Shown here piece by piece: positions 23,201-35,290 of a DNA stretch of 64,000 nt. The notes beneath the pieces are model-generated. The model ran no database searches and was not told the DNA's origin. It was given only the letters and a program-made list of their open reading frames with translations. The stretch is from positions 118,462,703 through 118,526,702 of the forward strand of contig OY294070.1 of assembly GCA_958510875.1 (NCBI GenBank). The letters run 5' to 3'. Both the position numbers and the translations under genes were made by a program. Within the stretch, counting starts at the first letter, position 1. Each line of letters opens with the position of its first letter. The DNA comes from Endomychus coccineus. Taxonomy: Eukaryota; Arthropoda; Insecta; Coleoptera; Endomychidae.

Positions 23201-23375
23201 TTGCCGTCAATTCAAACGCTATAAAGCTATGATACTATTTCCTTCCCCAATATGGGTGGCATGAATGAAGAGAAGATGTCGTTCCAACAGAACGGGAATA
23301 CATACCATACAGCACATCAAACAAGTGATAGTCACAATATTTCAAGATAACTCTACAATCTAAATCTATATAGGG

Positions 23376-26232
23376 CAGTGGCGGCTCGTGAACTTTTTAA
23401 GAGAGGAGGCTGGACATAAAACGTTTTTTTTTAATATACTCTACTCAGCCAATTAATTTAACTTTTGCACAGCGACCGTACCAGCTACTTCAGTGACAAA
23501 ATTAATTGTTGCCCAGTAAGAACCAACGTGGAGGTGTAGAGTTTCTCTTGGCAAAAAATTTTTTTGTTTTTTATTTTTTTTGGATTTTTGATATTTTTTC
23601 TTTTTTTTGGAATTTTTCATAGTTTGTTTTTTTTATTAATTTTTTTAATTTTTTTTATATATTAACGGAATTCTACGGTCTTTAGTTTTTGGAAAAATGA
23701 TCAATAATATTATCATAAAATGTATCATTTTGTTTTAAGTGTTTTACTAAATCTTTTTCAATAGATATCAAACTAACATTGTATAAACGATTTTGGTTCA
23801 TTGTATTTCGCATGTAAGTTTTAATTCGTTTGAGAGTAGAAAATGATCTCTCCACCGATGCCGACGTGACAGGAATGGTGTCAAACAAAGTAGTTTATAA
23901 AACTGAGGTAAAACTTGTTGCAAATCATTGTCTATCATATATTTTATCACATCGGCGTGACTGTCGTACTGGCCTAAAATATCTATCCGAGTATATAACG
24001 CATAATTCATTGTGCAGTGTTATTTTATCAAAAAAATTATATTTGAGAACTAAGTTATCTAAAAGTGTATTGGGAAACTCTTTTGAAAAAGATTCGAAAA
24101 ATCTTCTATTCGTCAAGTCGAAAAACTTCAATTCATGTAAAACGGAAAATCGAATCTCAATTTGACCTTTAATGGTATCTAAAATTTCATAAAAAAGTTG
24201 TTTATAATGTAGTTTCTTGTCTACCAAATTATATGTTTTCCTCCTTTTCGCGGGAGGAGCCTCATCAGTTGAAAAATTTTGAAATAAAATATTAAAATGA
24301 AATTCTGTATTACGGAAACTTGAAATTTTATCAATGAGATGTTTCAAACGATCTCTTGAATAAATTATATCAGTGAATGTATGTTGTAAAATTTGAAAAT
24401 TAAGATCAGTTTGTTCAAATATTAATTTAAAAGTATCAAGAAAAAACAAAAATTTTTCATTTTCTAAATAAGATTTTAAACCAACAGCAGCATTTAATGA
24501 AACCTGATCTGTCGAAAAGTCATCACTGTTTAATATAAAATCAAATGTTTCAATTAATTTGTCTTTATTTTTGTGAATGGTAAACACTGCACGTGATTAA
24601 AATTCCATCGAGTTGGAGCATTACAGGGAATTCTGTTTCCTACTATGTTATTCAAAATTTCAGTTCGTTTGGTGGATTTGCTAAAAAAATTTGAAAATGA
24701 CGATAAGTTGGAAAAAAAATTCTAACTTCCTTAATGGAATTACATGCATTACTTAAAACCAAATTCATGTTGTGAGCGTAACAATGGGTGAAAATAGCCT
24801 GAGGCGAAACTGATTTTATTTTTGTTTGAAGACCGTTTAAATGTCCCGCCATTACAGATGCGCCGTCGTAGGTTTGAGCTATTAATTTATTCGCAAAGTC
24901 AAATCGTTGAAATGTTTCCATTAAGAAATTAAATAAATTGATCGCTGTTCTTCCCGAACTAACATCGTAAAACCCTAAAAATCTTTCCACTAGTTGTCCA
25001 TTTTTTACAAATCTAAAAATTATTGATAATTGTGATTTACACGTTATATCAGTTGTTTCGTCAACCTGCCGCGAAAAAAAAGGGACATTAAATAATTCAT
25101 CCTCTATGTGATTTCGGAGGACATAATTTATTGTATCAAGAATTTCGTTTTGTATTGTTTTTGAGGTGCCTGCAAATACTGACGCGTTAGTCATAAAATC
25201 GCGAAGCTTACTGTCGTATTTACAAAACAAATCTAACAATTCCCTAAAATTACCTTTATTAACTGAATTTTCAGTTTCATCATGCGCTCTAAAAGCCAAA
25301 TCTTGGAATGATAAATACAATAAGAAATCAATGATTTTTTTTAAAACTTCGCGGTTTTCTTTAACTGTATTATTATGATTTTCGATTTCGCGTGTTCTTG
25401 TAGAATCAATCGCATTAACAATATTCTGTTTACCGGTTAATTTAAACTTAATACACGATGTAATATGTTCCTGCGATTTTTCATGTCTTTCTAGGCCACG
25501 AGCTAAATTTTTCAAATCATTATAACCCAAGTGCCCCCAACATGAAGTTGTATCTGATGTGAATAGCAAGCAATACCAGCAATATAATTTATTGTGTACA
25601 TCAGGTCCCGTTAACCATACATATTTTTTATAATTATCAGTATTAAACGATCGATTTTGATACTTCCCTGCCATCACTAATCCTTTCAAATCCGGTAAAG
25701 GCCGTTTGTTTTTGAAGAACACTTTTCTATCATATGTTAATCCACTAAATGGATTTTCTAAGAACTCTGCAACTAAGTCACTCATAATTTTAACGTTCAC
25801 CGATTCCGATTAGATAAATTATAACTTAAAAATTAACTACTTAACCTTACTACGCCTCGTGGAATAAAAACAACAACTGAGCTGCCGCATTCTTCTAGCA
25901 GCGGGACGCGGAAGCAAGTAATCGTATTTCATTCGACCGACGAATGGGTACGAAAAGCTAGCCTCCCTACTATGTTGCCATATTCGCTGTTTCACCCCAC
26001 TGGGCAATTGAATGGTTGGAAAAACGGCAACTGTGTTGACCACACGTATTTAGCGTTTGAGATATATAGAGAATCTAGCCTCTGGCCACTGTTGCTAGAT
26101 TGAAAGTAACTACTGAGAATTGTAAAATTTAAAGAATTATCAGAGAAACAGGAAATAAAATGGAGAATGATCATTAAGATAAATTGGTGAGGAGGCTGAG
26201 CCTCCTTAACCTCCTTCGAGGAGCCGCCACTG
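23376..26232 (-). mobile_element. hAT transposon copy 1 (longest, 2.86 kb)
   Basis: The ends are CAGTGGCGGCTCGTGAAC at left and GAGGAGCCGCCACTG at right, giving a 12-bp terminal inverted repeat. The 8-bp target duplication ATATAGGG is perfect (23368-23375 and 26233-26240), as expected for hAT. The transposase is on the minus strand between 25800 and 23682. The right, promoter-side end has a small GGAGGCTGAGCCTCC palindrome close to the terminus. The left end contains a long T-rich tract (about 23550-23660). This is the reference copy for the three shorter relatives at 30.2, 51.2 and 62.3 kb. Confidence 0.95.
23682..25800 (-). pseudogene. hAT transposase, TTF-finger/ZMYM1-like (frameshifted)
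   Basis: The start is taken at 25800 or at the methionine five residues on. Residues ~60-125 form the TTF-type finger region (NKLYCWYCLLF, TTSCWGHLG, ERHEKSQEH). The catalytic region follows, with SRQVDETTDITCKSQL (first Asp), AQTYDGASVMAGHLNGLQ (second Asp) and FTHCYAHNMNLVLSNAC. The frame breaks near 24690 and 24595, resumes at 24587-23997 (EAPPAKRRKTYNLVDKKL), then breaks near 23997 and 23885. It ends with the dimerisation domain TSASVERSFSTLKRIKTYM, which holds the catalytic Glu. All three acidic residues survive, but about four frameshifts prevent a full protein. Such transposases cut at element ends and reinsert with 8-bp duplications. Confidence 0.9.
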
Positions 26233-26240
26233 ATATAGGG

Positions 26241-26950
26241 TTTGCGGAGACGACACAATACGAGACTTGGTCTCTGTACCTTGACTGGGCTAAGTCTAGG
26301 GAGGTTAGAAAACTTGTCTACAGGAAACCACTTTTATGAGATACATTTGCGAAGATTCAAGATAAATATAATTTTTTTTTAATTTTCGTTCGATTCCAGC
26401 CATGCCTATACCCTATTGCAAATATTTGATGAAAAATGTAAAAATTTTAATTTTTCAAAAAAATATTGAATTTGAACATCTTTAAAATTGAATCCATGAA
26501 ATATTCAGATTTATAATTTCTCTATTTGTTGACACTACTACCTACATTGTCCAGATTTATCATTATTTCTTCCACTTTAAATCTGAAACGCAATTTTCAA
26601 AATAACATCACCTTGTTATTTACTGAGAGCTAAATTAAAATTTTTGCACACCGTACAATTTTTGTAATCTTTCGATTCATCGTTCTATTTTCTATATTGT
26701 CAAAGATTGTTGCTTTCCTGGATACGATCTGAATAATTCAATTTTCTCAAAAAAAATTGATAGTTGATTTAAATGTTGCATGTGATTTTTCAACAATCTC
26801 GTGTTCAAGTTGATTCAGTTATTGTAGTGAAAAAATAGACTGGAACTTTAAAAATATATTTCACGTATGAAATCATAAATTTGACTACTTGTTTAATATT
26901 ATACACAAATTAACCCGATTAGCAATTTCGCTGTCAAAAAGTACGTAATG
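26241..26950. other. Unassigned AT-rich stretch
   Basis: No gene or repeat was recognised. Confidence 0.45.
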
Positions 26951-26954
26951 AAAA

Positions 26955-27175
26955 TCATTCATAAACTTAAATAAATTTTTTTTTAGGAAAGGTTTTTTAA
27001 ATTAAATTTGAAACGAGATTATACTTATTAAACTTTGATATATTGTGCAGCAATGCCTTGTCGATGCTGCTCTACAAACAAAACATTTACATCAAATTTA
27101 ATAAGTGTAATTTCGTTTCTAATTTCTTCGGAAAACCCTTCCTAATTGTTAGATTTACATAAATCTTTGTTCAAT
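26955..27175. repeat. Small inverted repeat (MITE-like hairpin)
   Basis: The left arm (about 26955-27045) contains AGGAAAGGTTTTTTAAATTA and ACTTATTAAACTTTGAT. The right arm (about 27090-27175) contains their imperfect complements (ATCAAATTTAATAAGTGTAA and GAAAACCCTTCCTAATTGTT). The arms are ~85 bp with a ~45-bp loop. No target duplication could be defined. It may be a miniature inverted-repeat element or a decayed foldback. Confidence 0.55.
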
Positions 27176-27179
27176 TTCT

Positions 27180-27865
27180 TTCTCTCCTTAAATCTTTTAA
27201 TAATAACGAAACTATGTCAGCTCCGATAAGTAGCGGCTATTCCATAATCTCTTTGAATACGATAAATGATGAGAAATATTACAAATTCAGCATTATCAGA
27301 GCCTAGATCGAAATCAACTGTAAAAGTTTAAAATATCCTGCTTTAAAATCATTAAGCTTACCAAGATGTTCACCTGATATGTTTGTCAAGATCTAAGAGT
27401 TGTAGTCGATCACAGAACAGGAGTTTTATTTTTAGGAATACATTAAATCGGTTTTGATATTTACCATTTAGCATCTGTTCGTGGAAAGTCTTGTCGTTAA
27501 TGATGGCATGTGTCATGATGTCATCTTTAAACTAAGTCTGTTGCATTCAACTTCATATTGTATTGAAGTCACATTGGAAGAAGCATTTATTCATATCAAC
27601 AGCATTATGTCATATGGAACAAATTCGAATCTATTTTATAGATCTTAATCGTTCTAGATTAAAATTGAAAATGTTATTCGGTGAAACGTAATGCGAAATT
27701 CAATGAAACATAACTAATTTTAATATTAACAATTATATCACCAGAAATAAATAAAATACAATCACGTACCTACATATGAATGACAGAAACATTAACAAAT
27801 ACGGCCTTCGAACCTATTTTTTTTTCTGCTGGTGCTAGATGATGCCTCATCTTGTCCTTTTCTAA
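27180..27865. other. Unassigned AT-rich stretch
   Basis: No gene or element was recognised. The open frame at 27770-27964 on the minus strand overlaps the LINE tail and is not considered real. Confidence 0.45.
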
Positions 27866-27867
27866 TT

Positions 27868-28310
27868 TTACATGGAGTTCGGCTCCCATACATAAGCTGA
27901 AGCTCTTGGATTTTATCCAGATGACAGCTATTCGTCTCATTGATGATGTCACACTTTTTTTCATTGACCTCTCCAGAACTTGTAGAAAGGTGGACGATCT
28001 CTTCCTTTACTAGAGATATTTCCGTAGTCGGCGTTCATTAGAAATCTCGTCTATTATTCCACCAAGAGAGATTCCAGATAGTCAAAGTAGACGAGCTCAA
28101 TCTATTACTCATCCCTTCATTGTCTAGCTCGAGATCTGCCGCATTTCTTCCTACCAGACTTCATTGTTCTATCGAATGGCGAAGTTACGGAACTCTCTGC
28201 TCGTGAGGTCTTCACTTATGCCTATAACCTCCAAGCCTTCAAGAAAAATTCGAATGCTTCTCCCAACATTCCACTGCTGGCTTGCACGATTCACTGAATA
28301 TATTTTTATT
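27868..28310 (+). pseudogene. LINE ORF2 C-terminal tail (same family as 22.5 and 42.3 kb)
   Basis: Plus-strand frames give EALGFYPDDSYSSH, CRKVDDLFLY, RRSLEISSIIPPREIPDS, THPFIV and YQTSLF...MAKLRNSLL, the blocks seen in the other two tails. Several frameshifts and stops are present. The copy is heavily 5'-truncated and dead. Confidence 0.65.
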
Positions 28311-29064
28311 TTGTACTGAATATTTTTATTGAATCTGTCGATGACTGGACAGGTTTCAAAGACTGGATGGTTTACCTTATATGAATTCCATCAAATATGG
28401 TATTCCATGAATATTTTTTGGGAAAAATGATTTATTTGATCGGAATGTGATAAATCCTGCCTTGATCTTGTCTTGTCTTGGGTTGACAAAACAAAGATTA
28501 ACAAAGTTTTCTATGCTCAATACTAATATCAGAATTAATAGCTCAACTTTTTATGAGTCGTGGTCATGGTGTCTAAATTCTTGAATTTTTTGATTCTTCA
28601 TACAATATTTTCACTTTTTTCTATACATTTTCATTATTTGATGATATAAAAACGTAGAATAGTAATAATTTCGTGACTTTTATTAATTCGAATTTAAAAA
28701 CAATTTTCATTTGTGAAAGCGATTTTTTCTTTAATTTTCGCATTCTATCGATAATATTAAACATGTTTTCATAATAATATGAAAAATATTCTAACATTCA
28801 GCAAAAATAAAGCCTTATTATGTTTCTATAGAACCAAAATCAAGACAGGACACAACCTAGATAAGATCTTAAAATTGTAAAATGTTCAAGACCAAGGCCT
28901 AATTCTCCTTTGATCTTCTCTTGTCTTGGTCTTGTCTATCAATACATGTTATATTTGTGACAGACAAATTGATATCAGTTCTTCCTTTTTGGGAAAATAA
29001 CGAGCGTATTTTTCGGTAAAGTTACTCATTTCCATGATGTCATTGATATCAACATCAAAAACAG
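28311..29064. other. Unassigned AT-rich stretch
   Basis: No gene or repeat was recognised. The word CTTGTCTTGG recurs near 28468 and 28920 but does not form an array. Confidence 0.4.
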
Positions 29065-29066
29065 TA

Positions 29067-29778
29067 CGAGAGCAAAGTGAAAAGTCCCTGAAAAATTAAA
29101 CCGATGGCGCCAGAATCGAAAATGCCATGAGACATTTGTGATGTCCCATCTAGAACGCTTTAAAATTTTCAGACTGATATGTCATTCAGTTCTGTTTTAA
29201 CACCCACGTTTGACAAGCAACTTTGAAGATTTTCGTAAACATGGAGAACAGTGAACACGGTATCGTCCTTATTGATTACCTTGAAAAGAGCAAAAACCAA
29301 AGAACATTCTAAAAGTGGGTTTATTGGCCAACAAAGTCATCGATAACCTTGAAAATGACCAAACGATCACCGGCGAATATTATGCAGAGTTGTTGGATCG
29401 ATTCGACGTCGATTTGGAGCGAAAGCGGCCGCATTTGGCAAAGAAAAAAAGTGCTCTTTCATCACGACAACGCACCGGCACACAGGTTCACCGTAGCAAT
29501 AACAAAATTGCATGAATTGCGCTACGAATTGGTTCGTCATCCACCATATTCTCCAGATTTGCTCCCTGCGATTTTTATCTATTTCCAAATTTGAAGAAAT
29601 GGCTCGGCGGAAAGAGTTTTGGCTCCATCGATGAGGTCATCGCCTATTTTGAAAGATTGCCGAATTCGTATTATTTGGAAGGAATCGTGTGTATCGGGCT
29701 ACAAGGAGATTATGTTGAGAAATGAAAAAGTTTTGACTAAATAAATCATTTCTGGTTTCACTCTTCACCTTGCCCTCG
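29067..29778 (+). mobile_element. Internally deleted mariner element (712 bp)
   Basis: The ends are CGAGAGCAAAGTGAA at left and, as complement, CGAGGGCAAGGTGAA at right, flanked by TA on both sides (29065-29066 and 29779-29780). TA is the target duplication of the Tc1/mariner superfamily. Complete mariners are about 1.3 kb, so roughly half is missing. The remaining transposase is frameshifted. Confidence 0.85.
29241..29735 (+). pseudogene. mariner transposase remnant (DD34D type)
   Basis: It opens with MENSEHGIVLIDYLEKSKN. Then GLLANKVIDNLENDQTITGE continues to LERKRPHLAKKK, with a frameshift at an A-run near 29447. VLFHHDNAPAHRFTVA carries the second catalytic Asp, and LVRHPPYSPDL is followed by a shift into CDFYLFPNLKKWLGGKSFG, which carries the third Asp. 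The end reads SIDEVIAYFERLPNSYYLEG and GDYVEK. The DNA-binding half and first Asp region are largely deleted. The residual pattern fits mariner proper. It is non-functional. Confidence 0.85.
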
Positions 29779-29780
29779 TA

Positions 29781-30190
29781 TATTACAATCAGTGTAATTT
29801 TTTATGTTAGTAGTACTTAAATTTAGATTTGTTCATCAAACTAAATTTTTTGAAGAATATGGTGGGTAATTTGAGAATTTCTGATAAAAAATGCAAATGT
29901 ACATTAATTTCATAAAGATCACTGTTCTTCTAACGAATTTTTTCTCCCTTCTCCTAAACAATTAGCTAGTGGTGTCGATGTTCTTCCACCGATATGAAGT
30001 ACTGCTTATTGATTCCGTATTTAATATTTACTGCACTCATTAACAAGTGATTCACCCTATGCGATATTCGTCATAATGCGTACACAAGGATGAATTCCGA
30101 GCATATTTAGTTTCACCTTAAAAATATGTAAATATGTATATAGTGACTAGGTCAGTTTGTTTAAAAGTTGAAGTGGATAGATACGATAGA
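29781..30190. other. Unassigned stretch
   Basis: Nothing was recognised between the mariner and hAT copy 2. Confidence 0.45.
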
Positions 30191-30199
30191 TATAAATAC

Positions 30200-32084
30200 C
30201 AGTGGCGGCTCGTGAACTTTTTGAGAGAGGAGGCTGGACATAAAACGTTTTGTAAAAATATACTATATTCAGTCAATTAATTTAACCTTCGCGCAGCGAC
30301 CGTACCAGCTACTTCAGTGACAAAATTAATTGTTACCCTGCAAGAACCAACGTGGAGGTATAGAGTTTCTCTTGCCCACAAATTTTTTTTCGTTCGTTTT
30401 TTGTTTTTTATTTTTTTTGGATTTTTAATGTTTTCTCTTTTTTTTGGAATTTTTCATATTTTGTTTTTTTTTATTAATTTTATCAACTTTTTCATATATT
30501 AACGAAATTCTACGGTCTTTAATTTGCGAAAAATGATCAATAATATTATCATAAAATGTATCATTATGTGATTTACTAAATCTTTTTCAATAGATATTAA
30601 ACTAACATTGTATAAACGATTTTGGCCCATTGTATTTGGCATGTAAGTTTTAATTCGTTTGAGAGTAGAAAATGATTTCTCCACCGATGCCGACTTGACA
30701 GGAATGGTGACTGTCAAACAAAGTAGTTTATAAAACTGAGGTGTGACTGCCGTACTGGCCTAAAATATCTTTATCCCAGTATACAACGCATAATTCATTG
30801 TGCAGCGCTATTTTATCAAAAGAATTATATTTTAGAACTAAGTTATCTTAAAGTGTATTGAGAAACTCTTTTGAAAAAGATTTGAAAAATCTTCTATTCG
30901 TCAAATCGAAAAACTTCAATTCATGTAAATCGGAAAATCGAATCTCAATATTTGACCTTTAATAGTATCTAAAATTTCATAAAAAAGTTGTTTATAATGT
31001 AGTTTCTTGTCTACCAAATTATATGTTTTCCTCCTTTTCACGGGAGAAGCCTCATCAGTTGAATAATTTCCAAATAAAATATTAAAATGAAATTCTGTTT
31101 AACGGAAACGTAAAATTTATCAATGAGATGTTTTAAACGATCTCTTGAATGAATTATATTAGTGAATTTATGTTGTAAAATTTGAAAAATAAGATCAGTT
31201 TGTTCAAATATTAATTTAAAAGTATCAAGAAAAAACAAAAATTCTTCATTTTCTAAATAAGATTTTAAACCAACAGCAGCATTTAATGAAACCTGATCTG
31301 TTGAAAAGTCATCACTGTTTAATATAAAATCAAATGTTTCAATTAATTTGTCTTTATTTTTATGAATGGTGAACTAAACATTGCACGTGATGCAAAATTC
31401 CATCGAGTGAGCATTACAGGGAATTCTGTTTCCTACTATGTTATTTAAAACTTACGTTCGTTTGTTTGATGACCGTTTAAATGTCCCGCCATTACAGATG
31501 CCGTCGTAAGTCTGATTTATTCGCAAAGTCGAATCGTTGAAATGTTTCCATTAAAAAATTGAATAAATTGGCCGCTGTTCTTCCCGAACTAACATCGTAT
31601 AACCCTAAAAATCTTTCCACTAGTTGTCCATTTTTACAATTAATAATTTACCGAACAGACGAATTCTAATCTAACCTTATTTCGCGTGGTGCACTCAACC
31701 ATTATACCCGCATAAAACAAAACAAGCACTGACGCAACACGCATGTGTCGTATTCCGTACCACACCGACTGTACTGAACTTAAAGGCGGGCGGCAGGCTA
31801 GCCTCCAGACGCTGTTGCCATTTTCGCTGTTTCACGCTATTTTGCGATTGACTGGTCGGAAAAACGGCAACTGTGTTGAACAACACATGCTCAGCGTTTG
31901 AGATATATAGAGAGTCTAGCCTCAGGGCACTGTTGCCAGATTAAGAATAACTACTGAGAACGGGGAATTAATTGTAAAATTTAAAAAATTATTAGAGAAA
32001 CAGGAAATAAAATGAAGAATGATCAACAAGATGAATTTGTGAGGAGGCTGAGCCTCCTTAGCCTCCTTCGAGGAGCCGCCACTG
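30200..32084 (-). mobile_element. hAT transposon copy 2 (1.89 kb, internally deleted)
   Basis: It has the same ends as copy 1 (CAGTGGCGGCTCGTGAAC and GAGGAGCCGCCACTG) and the perfect 8-bp duplication ATAAATAC (30192-30199 and 32085-32092). On the minus strand it keeps the C-terminal dimerisation region (30717-30499, SASVEKSFSTLKRIKTYM), the middle (31238-31038) and a scrap of the second catalytic block near 31480. The finger and first catalytic Asp are deleted. It has more frameshifts than copy 1 and cannot encode transposase. Confidence 0.95.
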
Positions 32085-32092
32085 ATAAATAC

Positions 32093-33955
32093 CTAGATAG
32101 GTATTCATAATTCGGTTTGTACTTGCAATTTTCCTTGAAAAAATGTATCTATTCGCGTCATTAGTTCGAATTTAATATCCGTTTCCGTTCATTATTGTAG
32201 GGGTATTCGAAACCTGTTTAATAATAATGCCTGTTTAATCCGCGCCCTCATAATCTCTCTTCATAATAAGAAGTTGATTGAATGTAATAAAGATGTTATC
32301 GTTCCATGTAAATCTGAAGTTATGCGATGGTTTTAGAAGAAAAAACCGTAAATAGCTATTAATATGAAGATACAACAGTTAGTATGGTCACGGTATAAAT
32401 TGCACCAAACATGGAGCGCTTTTATCTGTCTCGATTCAAATTGATAAAACGTTTCAAGTTCTGAGACTGATGAAGATACAGATAAGAATAAAAATCTCGA
32501 GTGAAATCCAAGAAGAACATCACGATTTTAAATCGTGTTACGACATAACTGAGGTTAAGCTATTTTGAGAGAATTCCATTTGTGCGATGTACTTTCTTGT
32601 TTCTACACTCACTTACGCTTCAGATTCTATTTTAACACAGAATATTTACGAAGGACATAATTGATGGGAACCATTACGCGGAAACGTTAACGGAGACCGT
32701 AACAGGTCTGATTGGTCGAAATGGAATGACCACTAATAGGCTCCTCCTTCTCCTATACCAGCTCCGAGCAAGCGCGGAAGCAGCCGGGTGTGTAAAAGTG
32801 TGTACGTGACTGTGTTCACATAAGTCTTGAAAAAAATTCTACGTTATTCGTTTTTGTAAAACATTTGTGACAAAATCTGTCCATTTTTTTCATCTTAAAA
32901 TCCTTCATTGCTTCAAAATTAAATGGCTCATTCAGAGATATGAAATGTGATGTGATCATGTCAATGTTAATGGGAAGTGGTCCGACAGATTAGAAAAACC
33001 ATATCCCCCACAATTATTGAATAATTTCTGTAACATATCTAATTAAGAGCTCCGTTTGAAGTTATATGACAATGGCTTTGCTCAATAATTCGAAAACGGC
33101 TTAAGGTACGACATTGAATTTCCTAGCCAGAAAATTTCACGCATCATACCTATATCTTGTGAAAATTTTGAGTAAATCGGAGTCAACGTTCGACCGCTAT
33201 GTAGAAACCAACAACTATGAACGGATTTGAGGAAAGACTTCGTTCGCTACGCTAACTCGATCTTAATAATTTCTGTAATTGGCTAGACACATATCTTGTA
33301 CATTCTATTCTTAATCAGGCCTTAAAATATTTAACCATTTTAAGTGAATGCAAATAATCAATAATAACATTTCAACATTCGATAGTTCTACATGGATCGT
33401 TCGACTGTCCAGTGCACCATCTGAAAAACTTTCTAGCTGCAGTTATCTCATCGAAGTTGAATCACCTTAAATTGGTTTGGAACGTGATTTTCCATGTGTT
33501 CAATCAACTTTTTATCACAATAATAGTTACATTCTTGAGTAAATTCAATTTTAGTATTTTCCTCTGCAAGTTTTGTTGATTTTAAAAAGAAAAAACAACA
33601 TTTGCAAACAGTCATAATATATGAATTATTGTTCTTCCACAAGTGAACTTGCAACGATGAATTTTATAATTGCCAACTGCCGTTTGATACTTCATCTTAA
33701 ATCACAAGGGAATTTTATATTTTGACAATATTCAACAAGTGGGTAGCACTGTAGTAGGCTCGAGGATGTCATTGCGTTGTCAAAATCTAGAATATACTAG
33801 AATGTTCTAGGCCAAAGGTCGACAACGTTATAGTAATGAGTGCCGCAACTATGATATATATGGGTACAGTGCTGCTCACTGAGGGGTATTTCTACGAATT
33901 CATGACCAAGGGCTTATAGTGGACATAATCGTTGGCCATTTGCCAACTTATTTCT
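32093..33955. other. Unassigned stretch; possible host sequence
   Basis: No transposon similarity was recognised. Around 32640-32830 the sequence is less AT-rich than its surroundings and holds CTCCTCCTTCTCC and a GAAGCAGCCGGG block, but shows no open frame. A minus-strand open frame at 33654-33448 (68 codons) contains CKCC, then CNYYC, then HMENH, a Cys/His pattern that does not fit a standard C2H2 finger spacing. It could be a lone exon or chance. Confidence 0.35.
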
Positions 33956-33959
33956 TCCC

Positions 33960-35290
33960 TATTGAAAGTAAGTTTAAGATCAAGATTGAGAATGTTAGAT
34001 AGTCAGGAAGAAGTATGGTCGTGGTGTCCCACAAGGATCCCTGCTTCTCGCCACTCCTTTTTGCGATATTCAATATGCTGGTCGAACGGAAACTCTAGAC
34101 TATGTGGTGGACTGGTATGTCCGAGCCACCCTCGGACCGACAGCGGCTTGCTGCTCCAACGAGGGCTCTTGAAGCTCTCCCCGGATTTCCACCTCTACAC
34201 TTATATATAAAAGCTGAAGCCATGAGAACGGCTTATAGGCTAAAAGGCCTAGGTCAATGATCCAAAATGCACTATTCTCGTGGACACTCGTCGATATGTA
34301 AATGCCCCATACTAGAAATAAGGCAGGGTAGCACGATTCCAGCTATACGTCTCACTTCTCCCAAAATCCTAATTCCTGATAGAAGAAATTGGAGCAACGA
34401 AACTCTCGCCCTACTGCCACCAGGTGGGCTATTATGGTTCTCAGACGGGTCCAAGGTATGTCAGGCTTCTGGAACGGGAACCTAAAAAGCCTAAAATTCA
34501 CTATCTCAGTGACCCTAGGCGCTTACCGCACAGTTTTTCAGGTGGAGGTCTACGCAATATTGACTTGCGCCATGGAAAACCTGCGAAGAAACTATGTAAA
34601 TAGGTGCATATACATCTGCACAAACAGCCGGGTCGGTAGTGGGAGATCTCAAGTCACCTAGTCACAAAAAGGCCTGTCAAAGAATGCAGGGAAACACTGG
34701 CTGAATTAGCCAAAAGAAAAGTTCAACTCATCTGGGTCCCTGAAGTGGAGTTGAAGGAAATGAAATGGCCGACTTCTTGAACAGGTGGAGGGCTTCTGGC
34801 GCCCCTCTCGGACCGAAGCAAATGGTCGCTTTATCAAATTGCGTGAGAGTCTCTTTATCAAAAAGCCTGTATCTAGGCTCTCAAAGAAACTCCTTTCTCT
34901 AAACAGAGGGGACATCAGAGAGATGACTGGAATCCTAAGGGGTTACTGTCGTCTTAACAAACATCTTCATACTATGGGCATCGCAGACGATCCTATAAGT
35001 AGGAAATGTAGAGAGGTGGAAGAACTGCTTCTCACATCCTGTTGGAATACCCTGCTTCGACATACCTCAGGCACCGTTACTCCGTCGAAGCAAAACTGCT
35101 GCAAAACTTATGGAAGCCAGCCTTAGTAATATTCTGAGTTTTTGGCTGGCCATAAACCTGCTAGAATGGAATAGACTTGTGACCACGGGGTGCACAATGG
35201 GGGGCCAACTAAGTGCCCTAAGTGTATCTGTGGACTAAGCCCCCTCCCCTCAATTGATGATGATGAAGGTCCAGACTACCTAATTGTATT
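33960..35290 (+). pseudogene. LINE 3' portion: RT end, RNase H domain, zinc knuckle, TGA tail
   Basis: This is the most complete of the RNase H LINE fragments. Near 34015 a frame gives RGVPQGS (RT motif B region), and near 34210 KAEAMRTAYRLKG (RT C-terminus). RNase H begins near 34430 (LLWFSDGSK, first Asp), followed by GAYRTVFQVEVYAI (catalytic Glu) and IYICTNS (usual Asp replaced by Asn). A broken GxEGNExAD block lies near 34735-34765. The C-terminus, 34785-35126, reads EMTGILRGYCRLNKHLHTMG then CREVEE. The 3' UTR ends at TTGATGATGATGA near 35255-35267. Many frame breaks make it a pseudogene. Confidence 0.8.

Noticed and set aside
23550..23660. T-rich tract as a microsatellite or poly-A tail of a retroposon
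   Set aside because: It recurs at the same place in all four hAT copies, so it belongs to that transposon.
33448..33654. C2H2 zinc-finger gene
   Set aside because: The Cys and His spacing (C-x3-C-x6-H-x3-H) does not fit a C2H2 finger and there is no linker or second finger.
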